From the NCBI GenBank assembly GCA_031373545.1, contig JANMMT010000105.1, forward strand, positions 15,205-79,204: DNA of 64,000 nucleotides, read 5' to 3'. Numbering within the stretch: position 1 is the stretch's first letter; each line of letters opens with the position of its first letter. A model generated the notes under the pieces. It had not been told where the DNA came from. It did not search any database and saw only the letters and a program-made list of their open reading frames with translations. Origin of the DNA: JADCCX01 sp031373545 (GTDB taxonomy: Bacteria > Pseudomonadota > Alphaproteobacteria > Rhizobiales > Beijerinckiaceae). A program made the translations under genes and the position numbers. Positions 16,858 through 24,303 of this stretch are shown here, in pieces.

Positions 16858-16891
16858 ATTCAGACGTGTGAAAAAAGTCGCATTTAGATCA

Positions 16892-18223
16892 TCATGCCAG
16901 CGTTTCCTCGAAGCGCACGGGCTGACCGCGACCTGCGCCTGTCAGATCGCCCTCCCACATCACGCGCTGGCCGCGAATGAATGTGCCCACCGGCCAGCCC
17001 TGCACGGATACGCCGTCATAGGGCGTCCAGCCGCAGCGTGAGGCGATCCAGCGGTTGGTGATGGTCTCGCGGCGCTTCATGTCGACAATGGTGAAGTCGC
17101 CGTCATAGCCGACCGCGATGCGTCCCTTGCGGGCGATGCCGAAGAGGCGCTTGGGGCCGGCGCTGGTGAGGTCAACGAAGCGCTCCAGCGAAAGACGTCC
17201 GGCGTTCACATGATCAAGCATGATGGGCACGAGGGTCTGCACCCCCGTCATGCCCGAATGGGTGGCGGGGTAGGCGTGGGATTTCTCCTCATGGGTGTGG
17301 GGTGCATGGTCTGATCCCAGCACGTCCACCACGCCTTGGCCGATGCCCCGCCAGATGCCCTGGCGGTGGGGCTCATCGCGCACGGGCGGATTCATCTGCG
17401 CATAGGCCCCCAGCTGGTCATAGCAATCAGGCGCGGCCAGCGTCAGGTGATGGGGCGTCGCCTCACAGGTCGCCACATCCTTGTGGGCGGCGAGATAGAT
17501 TATCTCGTCAGCGGTGGAGATGTGGAGGACATGAATGCGCGCGCCGGTCTCGCGGGCGATACCCACCAGCCGCTTCGTGCAGCGCAGCGCTGTCTCCACA
17601 TCGCGCCAGACCGGATGCGATGAGGGGTCACCCGGCACGCGCAAGTGCATGCGCTCGCGCAGGCGCGGTTCATCCTCGGAGTGGAACGCGGCACGGCGCC
17701 GGGTGCGTTTCAAGATTTCGCGCACGCCCGCGTCATCCTCCACCAGCAGCGAGCCCGTGGAGGAGCCCATGAACACCTTGATTCCTGGCGTGCCGGGCAG
17801 GCGCTCCAACTCCGGAATGTCTCGCGCGTTCTCGTGCGTGCCGCCCACCCAGAACGCATGTTCGCAGTGCATGCGCCCGCGCGCGGCCTTGAGCTTGTCC
17901 TCCAGCGTGGCGGCGGAGGTCGTGAGCGGGTTGGTGTTCGGCATTTCGAACACAGCGGTGACCCCGCCCAACACAGCGGCGCGCGAGCCTGTTTCAAGAT
18001 CCTCCTTGTGCGTCAGGCCGGGCTCACGGAAATGAACCTGGCTGTCGATGACGCCGGGAAGGATGTGCAGGCCCGTGCAATCCACCACTTCGCCCGCGCT
18101 GGCTCCGCCCAGACTGCCGATGGCGGCGATGGCGCCATCCGTGATGCCGATGTCGCGTGCGCCCGTGCCATCGTGGTTGACCACAGTGCCGCCACGCAGA
18201 ATGAGATCGTAGGTCTGTGCCAT
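16892..18223 (-). CDS. pyrC: Dihydroorotase-family amidohydrolase
   Basis: A 443-residue class I amidohydrolase assigned to pyrimidine synthesis (carbamoyl-aspartate to dihydroorotate). Recognisable parts are YDLILRGGTVVNHDGTG, GLHILPGVIDSQVHFREPG, KEDLETGSRAAVLGGVT, GIKVFMGSS (the lysine usually carboxylated), HVLHISTADEI, CEATPHHLTL and DVLGSDHAPHT with the catalytic Asp. The first metal-binding motif is odd: the usual HxH is QVH here (first His replaced by Gln). Such variants are known among bacterial dihydroorotase-like proteins, so the enzyme could be active with altered metal binding, or be a paralogue with another amide substrate. Confidence 0.82.
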   Translation of the reverse strand: MAQTYDLILRGGTVVNHDGTGARDIGITDGAIAAIGSLGGASAGEVVDCTGLHILPGVIDSQVHFREPGLTHKEDLETGSRAAVLGGVTAVFEMPNTNPLTTSAATLEDKLKAARGRMHCEHAFWVGGTHENARDIPELERLPGTPGIKVFMGSSTGSLLVEDDAGVREILKRTRRRAAFHSEDEPRLRERMHLRVPGDPSSHPVWRDVETALRCTKRLVGIARETGARIHVLHISTADEIIYLAAHKDVATCEATPHHLTLAAPDCYDQLGAYAQMNPPVRDEPHRQGIWRGIGQGVVDVLGSDHAPHTHEEKSHAYPATHSGMTGVQTLVPIMLDHVNAGRLSLERFVDLTSAGPKRLFGIARKGRIAVGYDGDFTIVDMKRRETITNRWIASRCGWTPYDGVSVQGWPVGTFIRGQRVMWEGDLTGAGRGQPVRFEETLA

Positions 18224-18315
18224 CTAAAGTCCGTTGTGCTTGTGGCCTTGCTGCAGCCGGACTAATCAAGGTCAACAGCCCGCACAAGCATTCTCGCGAG
18301 GATATACGCATCGAC

Positions 18316-19221
18316 ATGGCGCAGGACACGTTGAAAGATCAATTGCTGGCGACGCTGCTGCCCCATCGCGGTGTCCTGCGTGTCACCGGTGAGGACGCAC
18401 GCGGGTTTCTCGACGGGCTGATCACCAATGCCATGGCGGGCGCGCGGCCCGGTCAGGCGATCCATGCCGCCCTGCTCACACCGCAGGGCAAGATCATCAC
18501 GGATTTCTTCGTCACGGAAGCGGTTGATGACGGCGGCTTCTACCTCGATGTGCCCCTCGTGGCCGCCGGTGACCTCGCGAGGCGGCTGATGCTCTACAAG
18601 TTGCGCGCCAAGGTCGAAATCTATGATCTGAGCGCCGATGTCGGCGTGCTGGCGCTCTGGGGCGCGCCGTTTGATCCGCAGGGGTATGACCTGGCCTTTG
18701 CCGATCCGCGCGCAGCGGGTGCGGGCCATCGCCTGCTGGTGCCGCGCGGAGCGGGCGAGGCGATCATGGCGGAGCTTGGAGCGGGGCATGCCCCGCTTGC
18801 GGCCTTTCACGCGATGCGGGTGGACCAGGCCCTGTCCGAGGCGGTGTTCGATTTCGCTTTGGGCGACAGCTTTCCCCATGAGATCAACATGGATCAATTG
18901 CACGGCGTTGATTTTCGCAAGGGTTGCTATGTGGGTCAGGAGGTCGTCTCGCGCATGGAACACCGGGGCACGGCGCGCACGCGGCTGATCGTGCTGGCCA
19001 CGCAAGGCGGCCTGACGCCCAGCGAGGGCGCACCCGTGATGGCGGGCGACCGGGATATGGGCCGCGCGGGCACGGGAGCCGCCGGGCGCAGCCTTGCGAT
19101 CCTGCGCCTCGACAGGGTCGCGGATGCGCTCGCCGCCGACACGCCCCTCACCGTCGGTGGCCTGGCTGCCTCCCCCGTCCGCCCCCCGTGGTGGACGCAC
19201 CCCTGGCCCTTTCCCGCATGA
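18316..19221 (+). CDS. ygfZ: Folate-binding protein YgfZ
   Basis: A folate-dependent protein of the GcvT fold that supports assembly or repair of certain iron-sulfur enzymes. The hallmark KGCYVGQE (pattern KGCYxGQE) is at residues about 207-214, preceded by FPHEINMDQLHGVDF and followed by VVSRMEHRGTARTR. The N-terminal segment LRVTGEDARGFLDGLITNAM and ALLTPQGKIITDFFV are also typical. 301 residues from MAQDTLKDQL; an earlier in-frame start would run into the divergent dihydroorotase gene's 5' region and lacks support. The downstream tag gene begins 6 bp after the stop, suggesting an operon. Confidence 0.92.
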   Translation: MAQDTLKDQLLATLLPHRGVLRVTGEDARGFLDGLITNAMAGARPGQAIHAALLTPQGKIITDFFVTEAVDDGGFYLDVPLVAAGDLARRLMLYKLRAKVEIYDLSADVGVLALWGAPFDPQGYDLAFADPRAAGAGHRLLVPRGAGEAIMAELGAGHAPLAAFHAMRVDQALSEAVFDFALGDSFPHEINMDQLHGVDFRKGCYVGQEVVSRMEHRGTARTRLIVLATQGGLTPSEGAPVMAGDRDMGRAGTGAAGRSLAILRLDRVADALAADTPLTVGGLAASPVRPPWWTHPWPFPA

Positions 19222-19227
19222 GGCCTC

Positions 19228-19860
19228 ATGCCGCCTGAATCTGCTGACCTGATCCGCCACGCCGATGGCAACAACCGCTGCTGGTGGCCGGGTGTGGACC
19301 CGCTCTACGTCACCTATCACGACACGGATTGGGGCGTGCCCGAAACCGATTCCCGCGCGCTGTTCGAGAAACTGGTGCTCGATGGTTTCCAGGCCGGGCT
19401 CTCGTGGATCACGATCCTGCGCAAACGCGAGAACTTCCGCCGTGCGTTCGATGGTTTCGATCCCAGGATCATGGCGCGCTACACGCCTGAAAAGCTGCAG
19501 GCGCTGATGCAGGACACGGGCATTGTCCGCAACCGCGCAAAGATCGCGGGTGTGGTGCCCTCCGCCCGCGTGATGCTGGAGATCGAGGAGCGCCAGGGCT
19601 TCGCACAGTACCTGTGGAACTTCGTGGATGGTGAGCCGCAGCAACCCAACCACACGAGCCGCGCCAGCGTGCCGACACAGACTGCGGTTTCCCAGGCGAT
19701 CTCCCAGGATCTCAAGACGCGCGGCTTCACCTTCTGCGGCCCCACGATTGTCTATGCCTTCATGCAGGCCGTGGGCATGACCAACGACCACCTCACCGGC
19801 TGTTTTCGCCACGCCGAAGTGGCGGCGCTGGGTGGGCCCGTTTCATTGATGCGAGTCTGA
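19228..19860 (+). CDS. tag: DNA-3-methyladenine glycosylase I (Tag)
   Basis: Removes 3-methyladenine from alkylated DNA. The 210-residue protein shows the family's zinc ligands: Cys in NNRCWWPG, His in VTYHDTDWGVP, and His/Cys in GMTNDHLTGCFRH. The active-site region FEKLVLDGFQAGLSWITILR and the catalytic-pocket segment FVDGEPQQPN are clear, as is LKTRGFTFCGPTIVYAFMQA. It follows ygfZ closely and precedes the HD-domain gene by 19 bp, so ygfZ-tag-HD-phosphatase may be one transcript. Confidence 0.95.
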   Translation: MPPESADLIRHADGNNRCWWPGVDPLYVTYHDTDWGVPETDSRALFEKLVLDGFQAGLSWITILRKRENFRRAFDGFDPRIMARYTPEKLQALMQDTGIVRNRAKIAGVVPSARVMLEIEERQGFAQYLWNFVDGEPQQPNHTSRASVPTQTAVSQAISQDLKTRGFTFCGPTIVYAFMQAVGMTNDHLTGCFRHAEVAALGGPVSLMRV

Positions 19861-19879
19861 TCTTTCATGCGAGTCTGAC

Positions 19880-20476
19880 ATGCCCAAAACATCCCCTCCG
19901 CGCGCCTGGCAGCGCATGCTGTCGGGCCGCCGGCTCGATCTGCTCGATCCTTCGCCGCTGGATGTGGAGATCGAGGACATTGCCCATGGCCTGGCCCGCG
20001 TGGCGCGCTGGAATGGCCAGACCCTCGGGCCGCATTCCTTCTCCGTGGCACAGCACAGCCTTGCGGTGCTCGCCATTGCCGAACATCAGCGCAGCGGCCT
20101 GCCCCGCGCGACGCAACTGGCGATCCTGCTGCACGATGCGGCAGAATACGTGATCGGAGACATCATCTCGCCCTTCAAGGCGGTGCTGGGCGAAGCCTAC
20201 AAGGGCGTGGAAGCGCGCATTCTGGGCGCGGTGATGCTGCGGGTCGGCCTGCCGCCTGTCATGACCACCGGCGTGAAAGCCCTGGCCAAGGAGGCCGATG
20301 GCATCGCCGCCTGGCATGAGGCGACCCGGCTGGCCGGTTTCGAGCCGGCGGAGGCCAACCGCATCTTCGGCACGATGGTGCCGCTGCCGCTATCCGTGCT
20401 GGCGATGCTTGAGCCTTGGCCGACGGAGCGGGCGGAAAAACTCTTTCTGGAGCGCTTCCGCGAACTCATGGAATAG
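19880..20476 (+). CDS. HD-domain phosphohydrolase (YfbR-like)
   Basis: 198 residues with a metal-binding HD fold: the first His lies in PHSFSVAQHSLAV, the HD pair in LAILLHDAAEYVIGDI, and the final Asp in KEADGIAAWHEA. The HSxxVAxH...LHDAxEYxxGDIxSPxK pattern is shared with small nucleotidases and with phage and bacterial hydrolases of the YfbR type. The substrate is not established. The neighbours (Tag, a dual-specificity-type phosphatase) give no firm clue. Confidence 0.83.
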   Translation: MPKTSPPRAWQRMLSGRRLDLLDPSPLDVEIEDIAHGLARVARWNGQTLGPHSFSVAQHSLAVLAIAEHQRSGLPRATQLAILLHDAAEYVIGDIISPFKAVLGEAYKGVEARILGAVMLRVGLPPVMTTGVKALAKEADGIAAWHEATRLAGFEPAEANRIFGTMVPLPLSVLAMLEPWPTERAEKLFLERFRELME

Positions 20477-20508
20477 GCGTATGCAAGAAATAAGCGTATA
20501 AATGTGCC

Positions 20509-21018
20509 ATGCCATTCATACAGGTCTGCTCCCTCTCCCGCTTGCAAGCCACGGTCACATCGACACGGGCGAGCCATGTGCTCACCCTCATCAATGAACA
20601 GACGGCGGTGCCGCGTCCGCGCGAGATCCTGCCCGATAACCACCTGTTTCTTGGCATGAGTGACATCATCGAACCGCTGGACGGGCATATCGAACCCGCC
20701 GAAGCCCATGTGAACCGCCTCCTCGCCTTCGTGCGCGGCTGGTCCATGGACAGCCCCATGGTGGTGCATTGCTATGCGGGCGTCAGCCGATCCACAGCAG
20801 CCGCGCTGATCTCAGTGGCAGCACTGCGGCCCGACCGCCCGGAGAAAGAGATTGCAGACCTTATCCGCGCGCGCTCGCCCACGGCCACACCCAACCTGCG
20901 GCTCATTGCCATTGCCGACAAGGCGCTCGGGCGTTCGGGGCGCCTGTTTCTTGCGGCTGAACGCATCGGGCGCGGTGCCGATTGCTTCGAGGGCGTGCCG
21001 TTCAAGTTGGAGCTCTAG
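20509..21018 (+). CDS. Tyrosine/dual-specificity phosphatase-like protein
   Basis: 169 residues with the P-loop MVVHCYAGVSRSTAAAL (HCx5RS), where the cysteine is the nucleophile and the arginine binds phosphate. An upstream Asp suitable as general acid is within LGMSDIIEPLDGH. The protein is cytosolic, with no signal peptide. This type of small protein tyrosine phosphatase is common beside HD hydrolases in Hyphomicrobiales, but its target is unknown. The gene starts 32 bp after the HD gene on the same strand. Confidence 0.85.
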   Translation: MPFIQVCSLSRLQATVTSTRASHVLTLINEQTAVPRPREILPDNHLFLGMSDIIEPLDGHIEPAEAHVNRLLAFVRGWSMDSPMVVHCYAGVSRSTAAALISVAALRPDRPEKEIADLIRARSPTATPNLRLIAIADKALGRSGRLFLAAERIGRGADCFEGVPFKLEL

Positions 21019-21205
21019 CCTGCAAGCCTGTGATGTGATCCGGATCGGCACAGTCCGGTTCCACGTTGGGAAGAGCTGTCCCGGCCCGTGACAGGCCTTG
21101 GTTAAATTTACCTTGCCTCGTGCAAGTCTTTGTCATCGCTCATGAAATCGTCATAGATATCCGGGAGGCGCACCGGGCAACACCGCAGGCGCCAAGCAGG
21201 AGCCC

Positions 21206-21850
21206 ATGATGAAGACAGCGCTGACGATACTTGTGACCACAGCAGCCTTTGCGGGCAGCATGGGCCTTGCCTCTGCAGGTGGCCATTGCGAAACCTGCTA
21301 TCAGAAAGTGGTCACCCCGCCGCTCTACCGCAACGTCGCCGAGCAGGTGATGGTGCGCCCCGCGCAGAGCTTGGCCCACACGACGCCTGCAGTATATGGC
21401 ACCGTGCATGAAAAAGTGCTGGTGCGGCCCGCCCACTCCGTGGCGCGCGAAATTCCCGGCCAGCTGGGCACCGTGGCCGAGCAGGTGCTTCTCTCTCCCG
21501 CCCGCAAGGATTGGCAGGTGACCCGCGATGCCCATGGCCGCGAGATCGGCTGCTGGGTCAAGATTCCGGCGCAGTACGGCGTGCAGCACAAAACCGTGGT
21601 GATCCGCCCCGCGCAGATCGTGCATGAAACCATTCCCGCCGTGTATGAGAGCCGCGCCCGCCAGGTGATGGTGCGCCCCGCGCAGGTGCATCATCAGGTG
21701 ATCCCGGCCGAGTATGCCGTGCGCCATCGCTCCGAAATGGTGGCTCCGGCACAGGCCCACTGGGCCCCTGTCGGCCAGCGCAGCGGGCATCATCATGCCG
21801 GCCATCATCATGCTGGCCACGGCCATCACGCCATCACCAAGGCCTATTGA
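21206..21850 (+). CDS. Secreted repeat protein with histidine-rich C terminus, unknown function
   Basis: 214 residues. A signal peptide (MMKTALTILVTTAAFAGSMG, cleavage likely after LASA) is followed by five to six copies of a roughly 30-residue unit with core PAxYxxVxEqVMVRPAQ. Examples are LYRNVAEQVMVRPAQ, VYGTVHEKVLVRPAH, QLGTVAEQVLLSPAR, VYESRARQVMVRPAQ and EYAVRHRSEMVAPAQ. Two cysteines sit right after the cleavage site (HCETC). The last 20 residues are mostly His, Gly and Ala (GHHHAGHHHAGHGHHA), suggesting metal binding. AGCAGGAG lies 5 bases upstream of the first ATG. I do not recognise a named family; the repeat and His tail suggest a periplasmic or envelope-associated protein. Confidence 0.8.
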   Translation: MMKTALTILVTTAAFAGSMGLASAGGHCETCYQKVVTPPLYRNVAEQVMVRPAQSLAHTTPAVYGTVHEKVLVRPAHSVAREIPGQLGTVAEQVLLSPARKDWQVTRDAHGREIGCWVKIPAQYGVQHKTVVIRPAQIVHETIPAVYESRARQVMVRPAQVHHQVIPAEYAVRHRSEMVAPAQAHWAPVGQRSGHHHAGHHHAGHGHHAITKAY

Positions 21851-22053
21851 GTTTCAACAGGTTCTGGCAAGGATCGGACCGGCGCCGCAACCGCCCCGGC
21901 TTTTGTCAGCAACATGCAACCCCGGTTCCTGCGAGGAGGCCGGGGTTGTATGCTTTCATACATATTGGTGATGGACATTTCGCGCCGGATTGATTGGCGA
22001 GGCGATGCGGGCTGGCCTATGCTGCGCTGACCTTGCCGCCAGGAAACAAGCAC

Positions 22054-23295
22054 ATGTCCGCCAGCCAGCCTGCCAGCAGCCCTGTTGTGCGCACCGCCGC
22101 AGCCGTCATCGCCGCTGGCTGCGTGATTTCCATGCTGGGCTTCGGCCCGCGTGCGACCATGGGGTTTTTCCAGCTTCCCATCATCACCGAGCGGGGCTGG
22201 GGGCGGGATGTGTTCGGCCTTGCGATTGCCATCCAGAACCTGTTCTGGGGCATCGGACAGCCCTTCGCGGGCGCGATTGCGGACCGTTACGGGGTGATGC
22301 GCGTGATGGTCGCGGGGCTGGTGCTCTACGGCGCTGGCCTGATGCTGATGACGCTCGCCACCACGCCCACCATGTTCACGCTGACTTCCGGCGTGCTGAT
22401 CGGCTTTGGCCTGTCGGGCTGTTCGTTCAACCTGGTGCTGGCCGCCTTCGGCAAGTTGTTGCCCGCTGAAAAGCGCCCGCTGGCGCTGGGGATGGGAACA
22501 GCGGCAGGTTCCTTCGGGCAGTTCCTGTTTTCGCCGCTGGCGGTGGGGCTGATCGATCAGGCAGGCTGGCAGATGACGCTGGTGATCTTCGGCGGGCTGC
22601 TGCTCATGACCATTCCACTCACGGTGTTTCTGGCGACGCAGGCACGCACTGAAAATCCGGGTATTGGCGAGGGCGAGAAGCGCACGCTGATGCAGACATT
22701 GGCCCATGCCTTCGGCCACACCAGCTACATTCTGCTGGTGCTGGGCTTCTTCACCTGCGGCTTCCAACTCGCCTTCATCACCACGCACCTGCCCGCTTAC
22801 CTCAAGGACGTGGGCATCGCGCCCTCCATCGGCCTGTGGGTGCTGGCGCTCATCGGCCTGTTCAACATGGCGGGGTCGATTGGCGCGGGCTACTACATGA
22901 CGCGCTTTCCGCGCCGCTACATGCTGGCGCTGATCTATACGCTGCGCTCGGTGGCCATCATCGGCCTCATGGTGCTGCCGCCTTCGCCCATCGTGGTGCT
23001 GGCATTCGGCGCAATGATGGGGCTGCTCTGGCTCTCGACCGTGCCGCCGACATCCTCGCTCGTGATGACGATGTTCGGCACGCGGGACATGGCGATGCTC
23101 TACGGTTTCGCCTTCTTCAGCCACCAGGTCGGCGGATTTCTGGGCGGCTGGCTCGGCGGCGTGATCTATGAGGCTTATGGCAATTATGATCTGGTCTGGT
23201 ACGGCTCGATTGCGCTTGGCTTTGCCTCGGCGGTGATTAATCTGCCCATCATCGAGAAAGCGGCGCCGGCCAAAGTGGCGGTGCAGCCCGCCTGA
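22054..23295 (+). CDS. MFS transporter
   Basis: 413 residues with about 12 hydrophobic segments. It starts at MSASQPASSP after AGGAAAC. Typical MFS loop motifs are FAGAIADRYGVMRVMVAG (between helices 2 and 3) and GAGYYMTRFPRRYM (between 8 and 9). The overall look resembles the oxalate/formate antiporter or monocarboxylate-type group of the superfamily. It heads a four-gene unit with an AcuI-like reductase 9 bp downstream, then a TPP enzyme and an SDR. It probably imports the substrate of that pathway, most likely an organic acid, but the compound is not identifiable. Confidence 0.88.
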   Translation: MSASQPASSPVVRTAAAVIAAGCVISMLGFGPRATMGFFQLPIITERGWGRDVFGLAIAIQNLFWGIGQPFAGAIADRYGVMRVMVAGLVLYGAGLMLMTLATTPTMFTLTSGVLIGFGLSGCSFNLVLAAFGKLLPAEKRPLALGMGTAAGSFGQFLFSPLAVGLIDQAGWQMTLVIFGGLLLMTIPLTVFLATQARTENPGIGEGEKRTLMQTLAHAFGHTSYILLVLGFFTCGFQLAFITTHLPAYLKDVGIAPSIGLWVLALIGLFNMAGSIGAGYYMTRFPRRYMLALIYTLRSVAIIGLMVLPPSPIVVLAFGAMMGLLWLSTVPPTSSLVMTMFGTRDMAMLYGFAFFSHQVGGFLGGWLGGVIYEAYGNYDLVWYGSIALGFASAVINLPIIEKAAPAKVAVQPA

Positions 23296-23304
23296 GGAGA
23301 GCCC

Positions 23305-24303
23305 ATGACATCGTTCCGCGCCTATGTGGTGGACAAGCCCGAGGGCAACTACACCGTCGCTGTTAAAACTCTGAGCGAGACAGACCTGATGGAGGGCGAT
23401 GTCACGTTGCGCGTTAGCCATTCCACCGTAAATTACAAGGACGGCCTCGCCCTGACAGGCAAAGCCCCCGTGGTGCGCAAATTTCCCATGGTGCCGGGCA
23501 TTGATCTGGCGGGAGAGGTAACGACCAGCCCCTCCGGTGCATTCAAGCCCGGCGACCGCGTGGTTCTAACCGGTTGCGGTGTGGGGGAGACGCATTTTGG
23601 TGCCTATGCGGGCATAGCGCGGCTCAAAGCCGAGTGGCTGGTGCCGCTGCCGCCCACGCTCTCGCCTGCGCAGGCCATGGCCATCGGCACGGCGGGGTTC
23701 ACCGCCATGCAATGCGTGCTTGCGCTGGAAAAACACGGCCTCACGCCTGCGACTGGACCTGTTGTAGTCACGGGTGCGGCGGGCGGTGTGGGCTCAGTTG
23801 CGGTGGCATTGCTGGCGAAGCTTGGGTGGCATGTCATCGCCTCCACGGGCCGGATGGCCGAAGCGGATTACCTCAAATCGCTTGGCGCAGCGGAGGTGAT
23901 CGACCGCGCGGAACTGAGCGCACCACCCAAGGCGCTGGCCAAGGAGCGCTGGATGGCGGGCGTTGACACTGTGGGCTCCACCACGCTGGCCAATGCACTT
24001 TCCATGACGCGCTGGGGCGGCGCGATCGCGGCCTGTGGCTTGGCGGGTGGCATGGACCTGCCCACCAGTGTCGCGCCGTTCATCTTGCGCAATGTGGCTT
24101 TGCTGGGCGTTGATTCCGTGGGTTGCCCGCGCCCTCTGCGGCTGGAGGTCTGGCGCCGCCTGGGCCAGGATCTTGATCTGGAGAAGCTCAATGCCATGAC
24201 CACGACCATTGGCTTCGATGACCTGCCGCAAGCGGGGCGCGACATTCTGGCGGGTCATGTGCGCGGGCGGCTGGTGGTGGATATGGCAGCGGCGCAGATA
24301 TGA
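23305..24303 (+). CDS. Acrylyl-CoA reductase-like MDR oxidoreductase (AcuI/YhdH family)
   Basis: 332 residues of the zinc-free medium-chain dehydrogenase/reductase group. Visible are SHSTVNYKDGLALTGKAPV, PMVPGIDLAGEV, GTAGFTAMQCVLAL and the NADPH-binding VVVTGAAGGVGSVAVALL (GxxGGVG). Then come STGRMAEADYLKSLGAAEVI and LGVDSVGCPRPLR. These are the YhdH/AcuI signatures; the enzyme reduces acrylyl-CoA to propionyl-CoA in known members. It overlaps the downstream TPP enzyme by an ATGA, so it belongs to the same unit. Confidence 0.9.
   Translation: MTSFRAYVVDKPEGNYTVAVKTLSETDLMEGDVTLRVSHSTVNYKDGLALTGKAPVVRKFPMVPGIDLAGEVTTSPSGAFKPGDRVVLTGCGVGETHFGAYAGIARLKAEWLVPLPPTLSPAQAMAIGTAGFTAMQCVLALEKHGLTPATGPVVVTGAAGGVGSVAVALLAKLGWHVIASTGRMAEADYLKSLGAAEVIDRAELSAPPKALAKERWMAGVDTVGSTTLANALSMTRWGGAIAACGLAGGMDLPTSVAPFILRNVALLGVDSVGCPRPLRLEVWRRLGQDLDLEKLNAMTTTIGFDDLPQAGRDILAGHVRGRLVVDMAAAQI

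Larger units (their letters stand above)
16171..16891. other. Non-coding region upstream of dnaA with DnaA boxes; possible oriC or dnaA control region
   Basis: No gene is supported in this 720 bp. It holds a perfect DnaA box TTATCCACA (16588-16596), an 8/9 box TTATCCACC on the minus strand (16849-16857) and an AT-rich tract at roughly 16680-16800. It also holds an inverted repeat AGCGTT...AACGCT around the start of that tract, and four GANTC (CcrM-type) sites at 16277, 16624, 16763 and 16823. This combination fits either the dnaA promoter or a replication origin. In many Hyphomicrobiales the origin lies near hemE instead, so origin status is unproven. Confidence 0.5.

Noticed and set aside
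18262..19812. A 516-codon minus-strand frame opposite ygfZ and tag
   Set aside because: It shadows two well-recognised genes and has no motif or ribosome-binding site.
21844..23421. A 525-codon minus-strand frame opposite the MFS transporter
   Set aside because: The composition (H, Q, R, G) is typical of antisense frames in GC-rich DNA, and the plus-strand transporter has clear motifs.
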